From NCBI RefSeq assembly GCF_030381805.1, contig NZ_JAUDRH010000005.1, forward strand, positions 248,001-312,000: DNA of 64,000 nucleotides, written 5' to 3'. This DNA comes from Chlorogloeopsis sp. ULAP01 (GTDB lineage Bacteria > Cyanobacteriota > Cyanobacteriia > Cyanobacteriales > Nostocaceae). The number at the start of each line of letters is the position of its first letter. Within the stretch, counting starts at the first letter, position 1. A program made the position numbers and the translations under genes. Positions 34,523 through 43,367 of the stretch are shown here, one piece after another. Below the pieces are notes generated by a model that saw only the letters and a list, made by a program, of their open reading frames with translations, ran no database searches and was not told the origin of the DNA.

Positions 34523-36184
34523 CTATTTCTTGAAAAACTTTTGCCGCATCCGAGTTACAAAAATATTCACTTCTGGTAACTTCATCCAAGCAGCGATCGC
34601 CCCAAAAACGCCCAAACCTACCAAGCCAGATATACTCAACAACAATAGTTGAATCAGTAAACCATCTGTAGTCAAGAACCTTTGTACAACCCCTAAAGTA
34701 AAGAAACTGGCAAAACCTGCGACGAAGCTTGCACCAGTCAAACCAAAAATAGGTATGCTCCATTCTCGCCAAGGGATGCCATTCAGCTTGCGATCGAGCA
34801 ACCATAAGAGCATTAATGTTGAACTCAAATTTACTCCTACTGTTGCTAAAACCAAACCAGGAGCGCCAAAAGATTTAATTAAAATCCAATCTAGGAAGAC
34901 ATTCACAAAGATGTTAAACAGACTAATGCGAAAAGGCGTTTCACCATCACCCAGGGCATAAAATACCCGCACTAGCACATCACGCCCTAAATATACAAAC
35001 ATTCCTACACCATAGGCAACCAACAGCGAGGACACCATATCTGAGGCAGCTTGATCGAAAGCTCCCCGTTTATACACTACACGCACAATCGGATTTGAAA
35101 GAGCAATCATCAATGCGCCCAAAGGTAGCATCGTGAAGGCAGAAAGAATTAATCCTTGGCGAATGCGTTGTTTTAGCTCATGCCAATCATTTGGATCGGT
35201 TAGTCGAGAAAAAATTGGTAATAGAGGAACTAAAACGACATTAGAAATGACTCCTAATGGAGTTTGTACCAGTAAATTGGCATAATTCAAGCCAGAGGCA
35301 GCAGCAGGAATGAAGGAAGCGAAAATAGAATTGATCTGCCAGTTGATGTAGAGCATCCCAGAAGAGAAGGTAGCTGGCAACATAATTTTCATGACTTCCC
35401 TAACTCCCGGCTGATTAAAATCAAACCGCAGGCGAAATGAACCCATACCAATACGTGCCTGTGCCACTAATTGCACAAGCCATTGCAGCACAGCTCCCGC
35501 TAAAGTTCCGATCGCTAATACCGCGCCGCCATACATTAAATACTCAGCAGTGTAAATTTTAGTACCTAATTGCAACCATAAAAAAGCTACGGCAATTACA
35601 ACTGTAATGCTTGATAATAAAGGACTAATAGATGGTAACCAAAATTGATTTGCGACGTTGAGTGTGCCAAATCCGATACCAATAAGTCCGGCAAGAATAG
35701 CCATTGGTGACATGATCTGGAGTTGTTTTGTGGCGATCGCCTTCACCAACTGTCCATCTGCACGTTGATCTAGCCCTGGTGTAGTTACCTCAATCAGATT
35801 TCCAGCAAAGATTGCCAAAGCGATCGTGACAATCAAAAGTACACCACCAACCAGGGTTGTCATAGTCTCCACTAAAGGAGCAGCTTCTTCTTTTTTGCGC
35901 TTGGCTAAGACACTAACAATTGCACTGTAGAAAGGGCCATTAATGCCACCAAGTAAAATTAGTAAAAAACCTGGGATAATATAGGCGAAACTATAGGCAT
36001 CAGCAACAGGGCCAGTACCAAAAGCCGCACCTATTGCTACTTGCCGTGCCAACCCTACAACTTTGCTAATGATGGTGGCAACAGCAACAATTCCGGCAAT
36101 CCCGGCAAGAGAACGAGAAACTTTTTGTTCTTGTGTCACAAATAGTACCCGACAAATATTCAGACGGCGCTTATCTGAAAACAT
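34523..36184 (-). CDS. murJ: Lipid II flippase MurJ (MviN)
   Basis: Flips the peptidoglycan precursor lipid II across the cytoplasmic membrane. A 553-aa polytopic protein of the MOP superfamily, with about 14 helices (for example SRSLAGIAGIVAVATIISK, NQPGVREVMKIMLPATFSSG, ISNVVLVPLLPIFSRLTDPN). The segments YANLLVQTPLGV and VRVFYALGDGETPF are typical MviN motifs. The frame starts at ATG 36184 but the family-like part begins near the GTG at 36139 (VTQEQKVSRSLAG), so the start is uncertain by 15 codons. Upstream on the same strand are a possible 31-residue frame and the LCP gene. Confidence 0.93.
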   Translation of the reverse strand: MFSDKRRLNICRVLFVTQEQKVSRSLAGIAGIVAVATIISKVVGLARQVAIGAAFGTGPVADAYSFAYIIPGFLLILLGGINGPFYSAIVSVLAKRKKEEAAPLVETMTTLVGGVLLIVTIALAIFAGNLIEVTTPGLDQRADGQLVKAIATKQLQIMSPMAILAGLIGIGFGTLNVANQFWLPSISPLLSSITVVIAVAFLWLQLGTKIYTAEYLMYGGAVLAIGTLAGAVLQWLVQLVAQARIGMGSFRLRFDFNQPGVREVMKIMLPATFSSGMLYINWQINSIFASFIPAAASGLNYANLLVQTPLGVISNVVLVPLLPIFSRLTDPNDWHELKQRIRQGLILSAFTMLPLGALMIALSNPIVRVVYKRGAFDQAASDMVSSLLVAYGVGMFVYLGRDVLVRVFYALGDGETPFRISLFNIFVNVFLDWILIKSFGAPGLVLATVGVNLSSTLMLLWLLDRKLNGIPWREWSIPIFGLTGASFVAGFASFFTLGVVQRFLTTDGLLIQLLLLSISGLVGLGVFGAIAAWMKLPEVNIFVTRMRQKFFKK

Positions 36185-36236
36185 TTAACCGGAAATCTAG
36201 AACTTTGTCAGGGTTTTTTCGATAAAACTCATTTCA

Positions 36237-36332
36237 TCAAGCGATCGCTGGTTTGGCACTAAGCAACACCCATAACCAAGCCAGAATCAAAATTCCCATC
36301 AAACCAAACAAGCGCAGCAAAAATTTTTTCAT
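36237..36332 (-). CDS. Possible 31-residue membrane peptide
   Basis: An ATG at 36332 opens a 31-codon frame: MKKFLLRLFGLMGILILAWL, then WVLLSAKPAIA and TGA at 36239-36237. It is a basic start followed by one hydrophobic helix, as in small membrane proteins. The last codons contain a GCGATCGC site. No ribosome-binding site is obvious. It lies between LCP and murJ genes on the same strand. It could also be chance; conservation is the deciding test. Confidence 0.4.
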   Translation of the reverse strand: MKKFLLRLFGLMGILILAWLWVLLSAKPAIA

Positions 36333-36360
36333 AACATAGTTGCTTTTTAGTAGGTAGTAG

Positions 36361-36426
36361 AGGCGGGTTCTGTTGATTATGTTTACGTTCAAACCGAGAA
36401 TTTATCTTCTAAACCCACCCGTACAG
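36361..36426 (+). repeat. 66-bp dispersed element, copy A
   Basis: Starts AGGCGGGTTCTGTTGATTAT and ends TTTATCTTCTAAACCCACCC then GTACAG. The ends are inverted (GGCGGGTT ... AAACCCACC). Copies: B 42403-42468 (reverse), C 47849-47914, D 54910-54980 (reverse). Flanked by GTAGTAG/GTAGCTAGTAG low-complexity words. Confidence 0.8.
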
Positions 36427-36480
36427 TAGCTAGTAGTTGGTTTTTAACCACTATCCACTATCCACTAACCACTAACCAAA

Positions 36481-37941
36481 TTACTCTTTCCAATCTTTCC
36501 CAATCCGAATGGTGAGTTCTGATTCTAAATCGCCTGTCGCCGACACCTCAATGTTACCTAAGCCCAGAACTTCTTGCAGTTTTTCTGCTGCTTTACGGTT
36601 ACCTTTTTGCGCGATAATCTTAGTTTCGCTGTGGCGATCGGGTAAATCTGGGACAGCATAAATTTTTGTGAAGCCTTTTTGTTTAAGAGAGTTAATAACT
36701 TTTTCTGTTAGCTGGGGTTGATTGGAAGAATTTTGAATAGCAATTTTGAGACTAGTTACAGGTCGTGCATCTGACTTGAGACCACCTATAATCACTCCGG
36801 TATAATTAGTCAGTAAGTCAATTCTTCCAGACAGATCTAGCCAATAGCTATCAGGATCTGCACTTAAACGGCTGAAAATACCTGGCAAGATAGTCATCTG
36901 GAAATTATCCCTCTCTAAGTTGAGAGTGAAATTGACTATTGCCATCATTTCTTCAACTTTTAAGTTAGTGTCAAAGTATTTGCCCATAATCCGCACTAGT
37001 TGGGGCAATTTGGGTAAAACAGTAGGACTAAACAGACGTTCGCGCAAACCCATAATTAAAGCTTGCTGTCGCTGCACTCTTGGTAAATCCCCTGTATTGG
37101 CTTCGCGGAAACGGATAAACTGTTCTGCTTGTTCTCCGTTAAGAGTTTGCCAGCCACTGACTAAGTTAATCGAAAATTTACCAGCAGAGTCTCTATATTC
37201 CATCGCTTTAGGAACGAACACCTCTACTCCACCCAGTTGATCTACCAACTGCCGCAAACCACTAGTAGAAATACGGATATAACGGTCTATAGGCGCATTG
37301 CTCAGGGTGCGGCTGACAACTCGTGCTGCTAGAACCGATCCTCCTTGCGCATTCGCTTCGGATACTTTATTTAATCCCTTAGATTCTGGAATTGCTATCA
37401 TTGTATCTTTGGGAATTGAAAGTACCCGCATAGTTTTGTCTTCGGGGTTGAGCCTGAGGAGCAACATGGTATCGCTTTTACCAGCAAAACTTTCTGGTGA
37501 GCCGTCAACAGTTCCAGGAACTGGTTCGATACCCATCACTAAAATATTCATCGGGCGTATCAGCTTGTACTGGGAGATATTGCTCCAGATTTCCCCAGGC
37601 AATGGCATTTTCTCGGCATCTGGATTATCCATGCCCAATTCTTCGTCTGTTCTATCTATATCACTCCACAACGGAGTCCAAAGCGCCAAGGTTGATACCA
37701 ACAGCCCTGACAAAGTGATCCCAACGACGATCGTCAATAGCCAAAACAGCCACCGAGGCATAGCTAAACCCAACCTTTGGTAAAGCTGGCTAGGAATAGA
37801 ACCGACAGACTCTACCAATTGAGAAGAAACTTCTACTTGCTGTTGCGCATTTGCTTGAACAGGTGGCTGCTGCACTCGTTGAAATTTAATTTTATTTTTT
37901 AATCGTTCTGCTTGTTTAACCACAACTTTCTCCCCACTCAA
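36481..37941 (-). CDS. LytR-CpsA-Psr (LCP) family glycopolymer ligase
   Basis: A 486-aa membrane-anchored protein. A cytoplasmic basic N-terminus (about 1-63), one helix (WLFWLLTIVVGITLSGLLVS, about 64-90), the LCP domain (about 140-310: SDTMLLLRLNPEDKTMRVLS, IPKDTMIAIPES, QLVDQLGGVEVFVP, GEQAEQFIRFREANTGDLPR, RQQALI) and a C-terminal LytR_C domain (about 395-480). LCP enzymes transfer undecaprenyl-linked polysaccharide to peptidoglycan or other acceptors in the cell wall. Arg and Asp residues of the active site lie in FRE...DLPRVQRQQ. Same strand as murJ 296 bp downstream and divergent from manC. The extracytoplasmic side is predicted. Confidence 0.92.
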   Translation of the reverse strand: MSGEKVVVKQAERLKNKIKFQRVQQPPVQANAQQQVEVSSQLVESVGSIPSQLYQRLGLAMPRWLFWLLTIVVGITLSGLLVSTLALWTPLWSDIDRTDEELGMDNPDAEKMPLPGEIWSNISQYKLIRPMNILVMGIEPVPGTVDGSPESFAGKSDTMLLLRLNPEDKTMRVLSIPKDTMIAIPESKGLNKVSEANAQGGSVLAARVVSRTLSNAPIDRYIRISTSGLRQLVDQLGGVEVFVPKAMEYRDSAGKFSINLVSGWQTLNGEQAEQFIRFREANTGDLPRVQRQQALIMGLRERLFSPTVLPKLPQLVRIMGKYFDTNLKVEEMMAIVNFTLNLERDNFQMTILPGIFSRLSADPDSYWLDLSGRIDLLTNYTGVIIGGLKSDARPVTSLKIAIQNSSNQPQLTEKVINSLKQKGFTKIYAVPDLPDRHSETKIIAQKGNRKAAEKLQEVLGLGNIEVSATGDLESELTIRIGKDWKE

Positions 37942-38036
37942 CCACTCCCTGGATGTAATGTTAATGCTAGCGACAAATCTTGCTAGTTAAAGACACCACT
38001 GTAAACTTGTAATATTCTTGAATTTTCCATGACAAT

Positions 38037-39101
38037 ATGACTAGACCATTGTTCCCTGTAATTCTTGCCGGTGGAAAGGGCGAGCGTTTTTGGCCTTTAA
38101 GTCGCCAAAACCGTCCCAAGCAATTTTTAGATTTAGATGGTAGTGGTAGAAGTCTCCTACAAGGAACTGCTGATCGGCTGCTACCACTTGCAGGCGATTG
38201 GGACAACTTGTGGGTAATAACTTCTAGTCAGATAGCTCAAGGAGTTAAAGAACAACTGCCTAAACTCCCACCTGATAACTTATTAATTGAGTTACAAGGA
38301 CGAGACACCGCCGCTGCTGTTGCTTGGACAAGCTTAGAAATCAAAAAGCGTTACGGAGATGACGCTATTGTTGGCTTTTTCCCCGCCGATCACTGGATTG
38401 CTGAACAAGAAGCTTTTGCAAACACATTATATGCAGCAACTCAACTAGCGGCAAACACAGCAGCGATTGTCACATTGGGGATCAAACCTGCCTTTCCATC
38501 AACTGGTTACGGCTATATAGAACAAGGCGAAAAAATTGGTTGCTTTAATGACTTGCCAGCTTATCACGTTAACCGTTTTACTGAAAAGCCTAACCGTCAA
38601 ACGGCAGAAAAGTTTCTGTCTACGGAACGCTTTAGCTGGAATAGTGGGATGTTTATCTTTCGGGTGGGTGTTGTTCTTAAGGAACTGCATATCCACGCTC
38701 CGGATATTATTGAGCCGTTGGAAAAATATGGCCCTGATATCTATACTCATCTCCCTAAGATGAGTATAGACTATGCCCTTATGGAAAAGACAGGTCTAGC
38801 ATACGTAATTCCGGTGGAATTTGGTTGGGATGATTTAGGTGACTGGAATGCGATCGAGCGTTTATTGAAAAAAGAAGATACTACAAATGTAGAATTAGGT
38901 GCTCATGTTGGATTGGATACCAATGGAGCAATTATTTACAATAGCGATCCCAATGATGTAGTTGTTACTATCGGCTTAGAAGATGTGGTAATTGTGCGCG
39001 ATCGCAATGTAACTTTGATTGTAAAAAAAGACCGCACCCAAGAAATCAAACAAATCCTCAAAACTCTTCAAAACGATCCCCGATTTACAGAACTACTTTG
39101 A
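38037..39101 (+). CDS. manC: Mannose-1-phosphate guanylyltransferase
   Basis: Makes GDP-mannose from mannose-1-phosphate and GTP, for extracellular and lipid-linked polysaccharides. The 354-aa protein has the nucleotidyl-transferase signature LAGGKGERFWPLSRQNRPKQ near the N-terminus, the GRDTAAAVAW motif, FPADHWI, and the sugar-binding region PSTGYGYIEQGEKI with FTEKPNR. The fused isomerase domain of ManC-ManA bifunctional enzymes is absent. ATG 38037 begins the protein. Divergent from the LCP gene by 95 bp, consistent with shared envelope roles. Confidence 0.92.
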   Translation: MTRPLFPVILAGGKGERFWPLSRQNRPKQFLDLDGSGRSLLQGTADRLLPLAGDWDNLWVITSSQIAQGVKEQLPKLPPDNLLIELQGRDTAAAVAWTSLEIKKRYGDDAIVGFFPADHWIAEQEAFANTLYAATQLAANTAAIVTLGIKPAFPSTGYGYIEQGEKIGCFNDLPAYHVNRFTEKPNRQTAEKFLSTERFSWNSGMFIFRVGVVLKELHIHAPDIIEPLEKYGPDIYTHLPKMSIDYALMEKTGLAYVIPVEFGWDDLGDWNAIERLLKKEDTTNVELGAHVGLDTNGAIIYNSDPNDVVVTIGLEDVVIVRDRNVTLIVKKDRTQEIKQILKTLQNDPRFTELL

Positions 39102-39104
39102 AGG

Positions 39105-39220
39105 GGATAGGGAACAGGGGACAGGTGACAAGGAGGTGAGGGAGGTGAGGAAGTAATAAGAGTCAATTCTTCCCTATCTCCCCCTCTCCCCATCCTCTTC
39201 TTAGCCCCTAACCCTTGACA
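39105..39220. repeat. Low-complexity spacer repeat
   Basis: A G-rich/A-rich half (GGGGATAGGGAACAGGGGAC, GGAGGTGAGGGAGGTGAGG) is followed by a C-rich half (CTATCTCCCCCTCTCCCC). It lies between manC and yidD. Confidence 0.65.
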
Positions 39221-39280
39221 GAGGCTGAAAAGACAAATTTTTCGATATAAATTGAGTGTTGGATATTTTGTCTCCTAGTT

Positions 39281-39571
39281 ATGGAAATTACCTACTTTGA
39301 GCCTTTTGTTAAGAAAACAGCAATCAACTCTATTACTGCTTATCAAGATTATATTTCTCCGTACAAAGGATTTTCCTGCCCTCATCGGCTATTAAATGGC
39401 GGGGATTCCTGCTCTCAATACGTTAAAAAAATGCTGACTGAGCAAAGTTTAGTAGAAGCCGTACAATCATCTTTACAAAGATTTAAAGATTGTACTCATG
39501 CCAGCAAAATTATTACAACTAGAAACTCTGGTGGCGGTTGTATTGTCATCCCTTGCTGCATACCTCTTTAA
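39281..39571 (+). CDS. yidD: YidD family membrane protein insertion efficiency factor
   Basis: A 96-aa protein of the YidD family, small proteins thought to assist YidC in inserting membrane proteins at the inner membrane. The signature is SAYQDYISP-like: ITAYQDYISPYKGFSCPHRL, then GGDSCSQYVKKMLTEQSL. The later CCIPL end is Cys-rich (GGGCIVIPCC). No N-terminal helix, as usual. Unlike the usual rpmH-rnpA-yidD-yidC setting, it stands next to the UbiB kinase gene with a 51-bp spacer. Confidence 0.9.
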   Translation: MEITYFEPFVKKTAINSITAYQDYISPYKGFSCPHRLLNGGDSCSQYVKKMLTEQSLVEAVQSSLQRFKDCTHASKIITTRNSGGGCIVIPCCIPL

Positions 39572-39622
39572 TTAATTTATTTTTTCGCGTTTCCTGCATC
39601 GTAATGGCAGTTCGTTAGAATT

Positions 39623-41269
39623 ATGTTTCTCACCCAAACTGTTCCCCGTCAAAGAGAAATCATCGAAGTTTTATTCCGCAATGGCTGGGACTATATGCGA
39701 AGGTTGCTCACTGGCGGTAAACCAGATGAGCCTCAATTGCCCACACCTGCGGTTTTGAAAAATATCTTGGTAGATTTGGGGCCTGTTTATGTTAAACTTG
39801 GACAGTTAATGTCTACCCGCCCGGACTTACTAAGCGCGTCTTATATCGAGGAATTGTCAACGCTGCAAGATGAAGTACCACCTGTTCCTTGGTCAGAAAT
39901 AGAAGTTATCATCCGTAAACAATTAAAACAGCCTTTAGAGGAAACTTTTGCAACTATTAATCCTATACCTGTAGCGGCTGGCTCAATTGCTCAGACACAT
40001 CGGGCTACACTCAAAGACGGACGGGAAGTCGCGCTGAAAGTTCAACGTCCGGGAATAGATATTATCGTTAACCAAGATATTGCTTTGATTCAAGGTATTG
40101 CCGATTTGGTGGCACGTACCGAATTTGGGCAAACTTACGAAATCAAATCCATAGCCGAAGAATTTACCAAAGCCCTAGAAGCTGAGTTAGATTTTACGCG
40201 AGAAGCTAGTTATACTGATCAATTACGACGTAATCTATCTCAAGGTCGTTGGTTTGACCCTAATCAGGTAGTAGTTGCCGAAATTTACTGGGATGTGACT
40301 ACTGCCAAGTTGATGGTAATGGAATGGTTGGATGGTGTACCACTATTGTCAGCTAATTTTGACAATGACCAAAATGGTAAAAGTCCTGCTGTCGAACGTC
40401 AAAAAGTTACTACTCTGTTATTTCGTGCTTTTTTCCAACAGCTTTATATAGATGGCTTCTTTCATGCCGATCCGCATCCAGGGAATTTGTTTTATCTCAA
40501 AGATGGGCGGGTTGCTTTAATTGATTGTGGCATGATGGGAAGGCTCGATCCGCGCACGCAACGGATATTGACGGAGATGTTGCTGGCAATTGTCGATTTA
40601 GATGCCCAACGCTGTGCTCAATTGACTTTGCAACTTTCAGATTCTGCCCAACCAGTAATTTTATCTCGCTTAGAAAATGACTATGACCGAATGCTGCGCA
40701 AGTATTACAACTTGAGCTTGTCTCAAATGAATTTTAGTCAGATTATTTACGAACTGCTGCAAGTTGCCCGCAATAATAAAATTCGCTTACCTAGCAACAT
40801 GGGCTTGTATGCTAAGACTCTGGCTAATTTAGAGGGAGTAGCGCGATCATTCAATCCAGAGGTTAACTTTATAGATGAAGTTCAACCATTGCTGACAGAC
40901 TTATTTCGTCGCCAGTTGTTTGGAGAAGCTCCTGTGCGATCGCTTCTGAGAACAGCACTGGATCTTAAAAGTTTGTCTTTACAATCTCCCCGACATATTG
41001 AATTACTTTTAGATAGAGTTACATCCGAAACACTACAGTGGAATTTATCTTTACGCGGGCTAGATGGATTGCGTCGTACAGCAGACGATGCCGCCAATCG
41101 ACTTTCTTTCAGTATCTTAGTAGGCTCACTGATTATGGGTGCAGCAATTATTTCTAGTAATGCACGTACAGCCCAACTATCTTTTTTAAGTAACGTGTTA
41201 TTTGCTACTGCTAGTTTATTGGGATTGTGGTTGATTATCAGTATTCTGCGATCGGGTCGTTTACGTTAA
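39623..41269 (+). CDS. ABC1/UbiB family atypical kinase
   Basis: A 548-aa UbiB-like protein. The KxGQ motif (VKLGQLMSTRPDLLS, residues about 57-70), the Ala-rich loop AAGSIAQTHRATL with KDGREVALKVQRPG, the catalytic HADPHPGNLFYL and metal-binding DCGMMGRLD are all present. The C-terminus has two hydrophobic helices (LVGSLIMGAAIISS and FLSNVLFATASLLGLWLIIS) for membrane attachment. UbiB proteins act with quinone biosynthesis (ubiquinone or, in cyanobacteria, plastoquinone or tocopherol metabolism); activity is ATPase- or kinase-like. Starts at ATG 39623. Followed by ABC transporter genes in the same direction, separated by repeats. Confidence 0.93.
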   Translation: MFLTQTVPRQREIIEVLFRNGWDYMRRLLTGGKPDEPQLPTPAVLKNILVDLGPVYVKLGQLMSTRPDLLSASYIEELSTLQDEVPPVPWSEIEVIIRKQLKQPLEETFATINPIPVAAGSIAQTHRATLKDGREVALKVQRPGIDIIVNQDIALIQGIADLVARTEFGQTYEIKSIAEEFTKALEAELDFTREASYTDQLRRNLSQGRWFDPNQVVVAEIYWDVTTAKLMVMEWLDGVPLLSANFDNDQNGKSPAVERQKVTTLLFRAFFQQLYIDGFFHADPHPGNLFYLKDGRVALIDCGMMGRLDPRTQRILTEMLLAIVDLDAQRCAQLTLQLSDSAQPVILSRLENDYDRMLRKYYNLSLSQMNFSQIIYELLQVARNNKIRLPSNMGLYAKTLANLEGVARSFNPEVNFIDEVQPLLTDLFRRQLFGEAPVRSLLRTALDLKSLSLQSPRHIELLLDRVTSETLQWNLSLRGLDGLRRTADDAANRLSFSILVGSLIMGAAIISSNARTAQLSFLSNVLFATASLLGLWLIISILRSGRLR

Positions 41270-41354
41270 AAAGTTGTTAATAGTTAATAGCTAATGGCTA
41301 ATAGTTAATGGGTACAAACTATCAACAATTAACAACTAACTACTAACAAAATAT
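41270..41354. repeat. Low-complexity spacer repeat
   Basis: TTAATAGTTAATAGCTAATG and GGCTAATAGTTAATGGG are followed by CAATTAACAACTAACTAC words. Same family as 42342-42400 and 54890-54905. Confidence 0.65.
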
Positions 41355-42341
41355 ATGCCGATTATCGAGGCTCAAAATTTGAGCAAAGTTTATCCTGTTG
41401 CTGTTAAAGAACCAGGCTTAATTGGAACAATTACCCACTTTTTTCGTCGCACCTATCGCGAAATTAAAGCGGTTCAAGATGTTTCCTTTGAAATTGGAAC
41501 AGGTGAAGTAGTAGGCTTTTTAGGGCCAAATGGTGCAGGTAAAACTACTACACTCAAAATGCTCACAGGATTGGTTCATCCTTCTAGTGGTAAAGTCAGA
41601 GTAGCTGGTTATGTTCCCTTTCGTCGTCAAGAAGCGTTCTTGCAAAAGATTACCTTAGTGATGGGGCAAAAACAACAGTTGCTTTGGGATTTGCCAGCAA
41701 TGGATTCTTTAAAGATTAATGCTGCTGTTTACGATATCTCGGAGCGTGAGTTTCGTCAACGGGTGGGAGAATTAACTGAGATGCTGTCCCTAGAAGGCAA
41801 GCTTTCCCAACCTGTGCGGAAGCTATCTTTGGGTGAACGGATGAAAGCAGAGCTTTTAGCAGCACTATTGCACCATCCCAAAGTGTTGTTTTTGGATGAA
41901 CCCACTTTAGGATTGGATGTTAACGCTCAGGTGGGGGTACGTGATTTCTTACGTGAATACAATCAGCGCTATCAGGCAACCGTGTTACTAACTAGTCATT
42001 ACATGGCTGATATTACAGCTTTATGCGAACGAGTACTGTTAATTCATCGAGGAAACCTAATGTATGACGGTAGTTTGGATGGATTACTAGAAAGATTTGC
42101 ACCCTATCGAGAAGTTCATATAGAGTTGGCTCATCCTCTACCTAAGGAAAAACTCATGCTTTACGGTGATGTGCAAAAGGTAGATGGGCGAATGGTGTGT
42201 TTTATGGTACAGCAAGAAGAATTAACACGTACTGTATCGCGAATTTTAGTTGAGTTAGAGGTAACTGATTTAAAAGTGACTGAACCGCCTGTAGAAGAGG
42301 TGATTGGGCGAGTATTTTTAGAAGGAGTGGTTAGTAGATAA
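41355..42341 (+). CDS. ABC-2 type transporter ATP-binding protein
   Basis: A 328-aa ATPase subunit. Walker A GPNGAGKTTTLKMLTG, the Q-loop region, signature LSLGERMKAELLAALL, Walker B HHPKVLFLDEPTLGLD and the H-loop TSHYMAD are all intact. The C-terminal 90 residues (YREVHIELAHPLPKEKLM) are the extension typical of DUF/NatA-like exporters. With the adjacent permease at 42579 it could form an exporter for a lipid, polysaccharide or drug. Start at ATG 41355 after a repeat spacer. Confidence 0.92.
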   Translation: MPIIEAQNLSKVYPVAVKEPGLIGTITHFFRRTYREIKAVQDVSFEIGTGEVVGFLGPNGAGKTTTLKMLTGLVHPSSGKVRVAGYVPFRRQEAFLQKITLVMGQKQQLLWDLPAMDSLKINAAVYDISEREFRQRVGELTEMLSLEGKLSQPVRKLSLGERMKAELLAALLHHPKVLFLDEPTLGLDVNAQVGVRDFLREYNQRYQATVLLTSHYMADITALCERVLLIHRGNLMYDGSLDGLLERFAPYREVHIELAHPLPKEKLMLYGDVQKVDGRMVCFMVQQEELTRTVSRILVELEVTDLKVTEPPVEEVIGRVFLEGVVSR

Positions 42342-42402
42342 TAGTGGATAGTGGATAGTAGTTAATGGTTAATAACCAAATGCTACCTACTAACTACTAG
42401 CT

Positions 42403-42468
42403 ACTGTACGGACAGGTTTAAAAAATAAATTATCGGTTCTAACCCAAAGTTATCAATAAAACCCGCAC
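42403..42468 (-). repeat. 66-bp dispersed element, copy B
   Basis: Reverse-orientation copy of the element at 36361: its complement reads GTGCGGGTTTTATTGATAAC ... TTTTTTAAACCTGTCCGTAC then AG. Directly followed by the GC-rich module 42469-42540. Confidence 0.8.
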
Positions 42469-42545
42469 GGCAGTCGCTACAACCGGGGGAACCCGACGCC
42501 AGGTGCTACAACGTACTGGCTCTTCATGCGGCTGCCTCCCCTACT
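42469..42545 (-). repeat. GC-rich modular repeat next to copy B
   Basis: Includes GCTACAACCGGGGGAACCCG and ACGCCAGGTGCTACAACG. It matches, inverted, 47755-47848, giving a composite inverted repeat pair 42403-42545 and 47755-47914. Confidence 0.75.
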
Positions 42546-42578
42546 AAATACTAACTACTACCAACCAACAACCAGATA

Positions 42579-43367
42579 ATGAAGCGCCTCCTTAGAACAG
42601 CTTGGACATTGCTTTCTGTTTACTATGCTTATATGGTGGAGTATCGAGCAGAACTTATTTTATGGGTTTTGTCTGGTTCTTTGCCAATTATATTAATGGG
42701 AGTTTGGACGCAGGCAGCTCAAGGTGGAAATTTTGGTTTAACACCCGTAGATTTTGCCCGTTACTTTTTAGCTGTTTTCCTCGTTCGGCAATTAACAGTT
42801 GTTTGGGCAATCTGGGATGTTGAAAAGGAAGTAATAGAAGGCAAGCTTTCTAACCGATTATTACAACCACTCGATCCAGTGTGGCATCATGTTGCATCTC
42901 ATCTAGGTGAAAGAGGTGCGCGTATACCCTTTACGTTCCTGTTAATTGGATTGTTTTTTATACTGTATCCTCAAGCTTTTTGGGTACCGAGTTTAGGAGA
43001 AATTTTTCTTTTTTTCTTGGTTGGTGGATTGGCTTTTATCTTACGCTTTGTAATTCAGTACACGTTTGCTTTATTTGCTTTTTGGACAGAAAGAGCTAGC
43101 GCCATAGAAAATTTTTGGTTCTTATTTTATTTGTTTTTGTCTGGTATGATTGCCCCTTTAGATGTTTTCCCCGAACCAGTAAGAACAGTAGTACTTTTCA
43201 CACCTTTTCCCTATTTAATTGATTTTCCTGCGAGTATTTTGGTGGGACTACCTGTAAATATGACAAGGGGATTTTTGGCAACATTAGGTTGGATTTTATT
43301 ATTTTTGATTTTGAATCGCTGGCTGTGGCGGCAGGGATTAAAGCAGTATTCGGGAATGGGAGCGTGA
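42579..43367 (+). CDS. ABC-2 family transporter permease
   Basis: A 262-aa integral membrane protein with about six helices (for example AELILWVLSGSLPIILMGVW, IPFTFLLIGLFFILYPQAFW, EIFLFFLVGGLAFILRFVIQ, NFWFLFYLFLSGMIAPLDVF, GFLATLGWILLFLILNRWLW). The family motif around EKEVIEGKLSNRLLQPLDPV is the typical coupling region of DUF990/ABC-2 permeases. The ATPase at 41355 is upstream, though a 237-bp repeat-filled spacer intervenes. Such systems normally need two permeases; only one is in this window, so it may act as a homodimer or pair with a gene elsewhere. Confidence 0.88.
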   Translation: MKRLLRTAWTLLSVYYAYMVEYRAELILWVLSGSLPIILMGVWTQAAQGGNFGLTPVDFARYFLAVFLVRQLTVVWAIWDVEKEVIEGKLSNRLLQPLDPVWHHVASHLGERGARIPFTFLLIGLFFILYPQAFWVPSLGEIFLFFLVGGLAFILRFVIQYTFALFAFWTERASAIENFWFLFYLFLSGMIAPLDVFPEPVRTVVLFTPFPYLIDFPASILVGLPVNMTRGFLATLGWILLFLILNRWLWRQGLKQYSGMGA

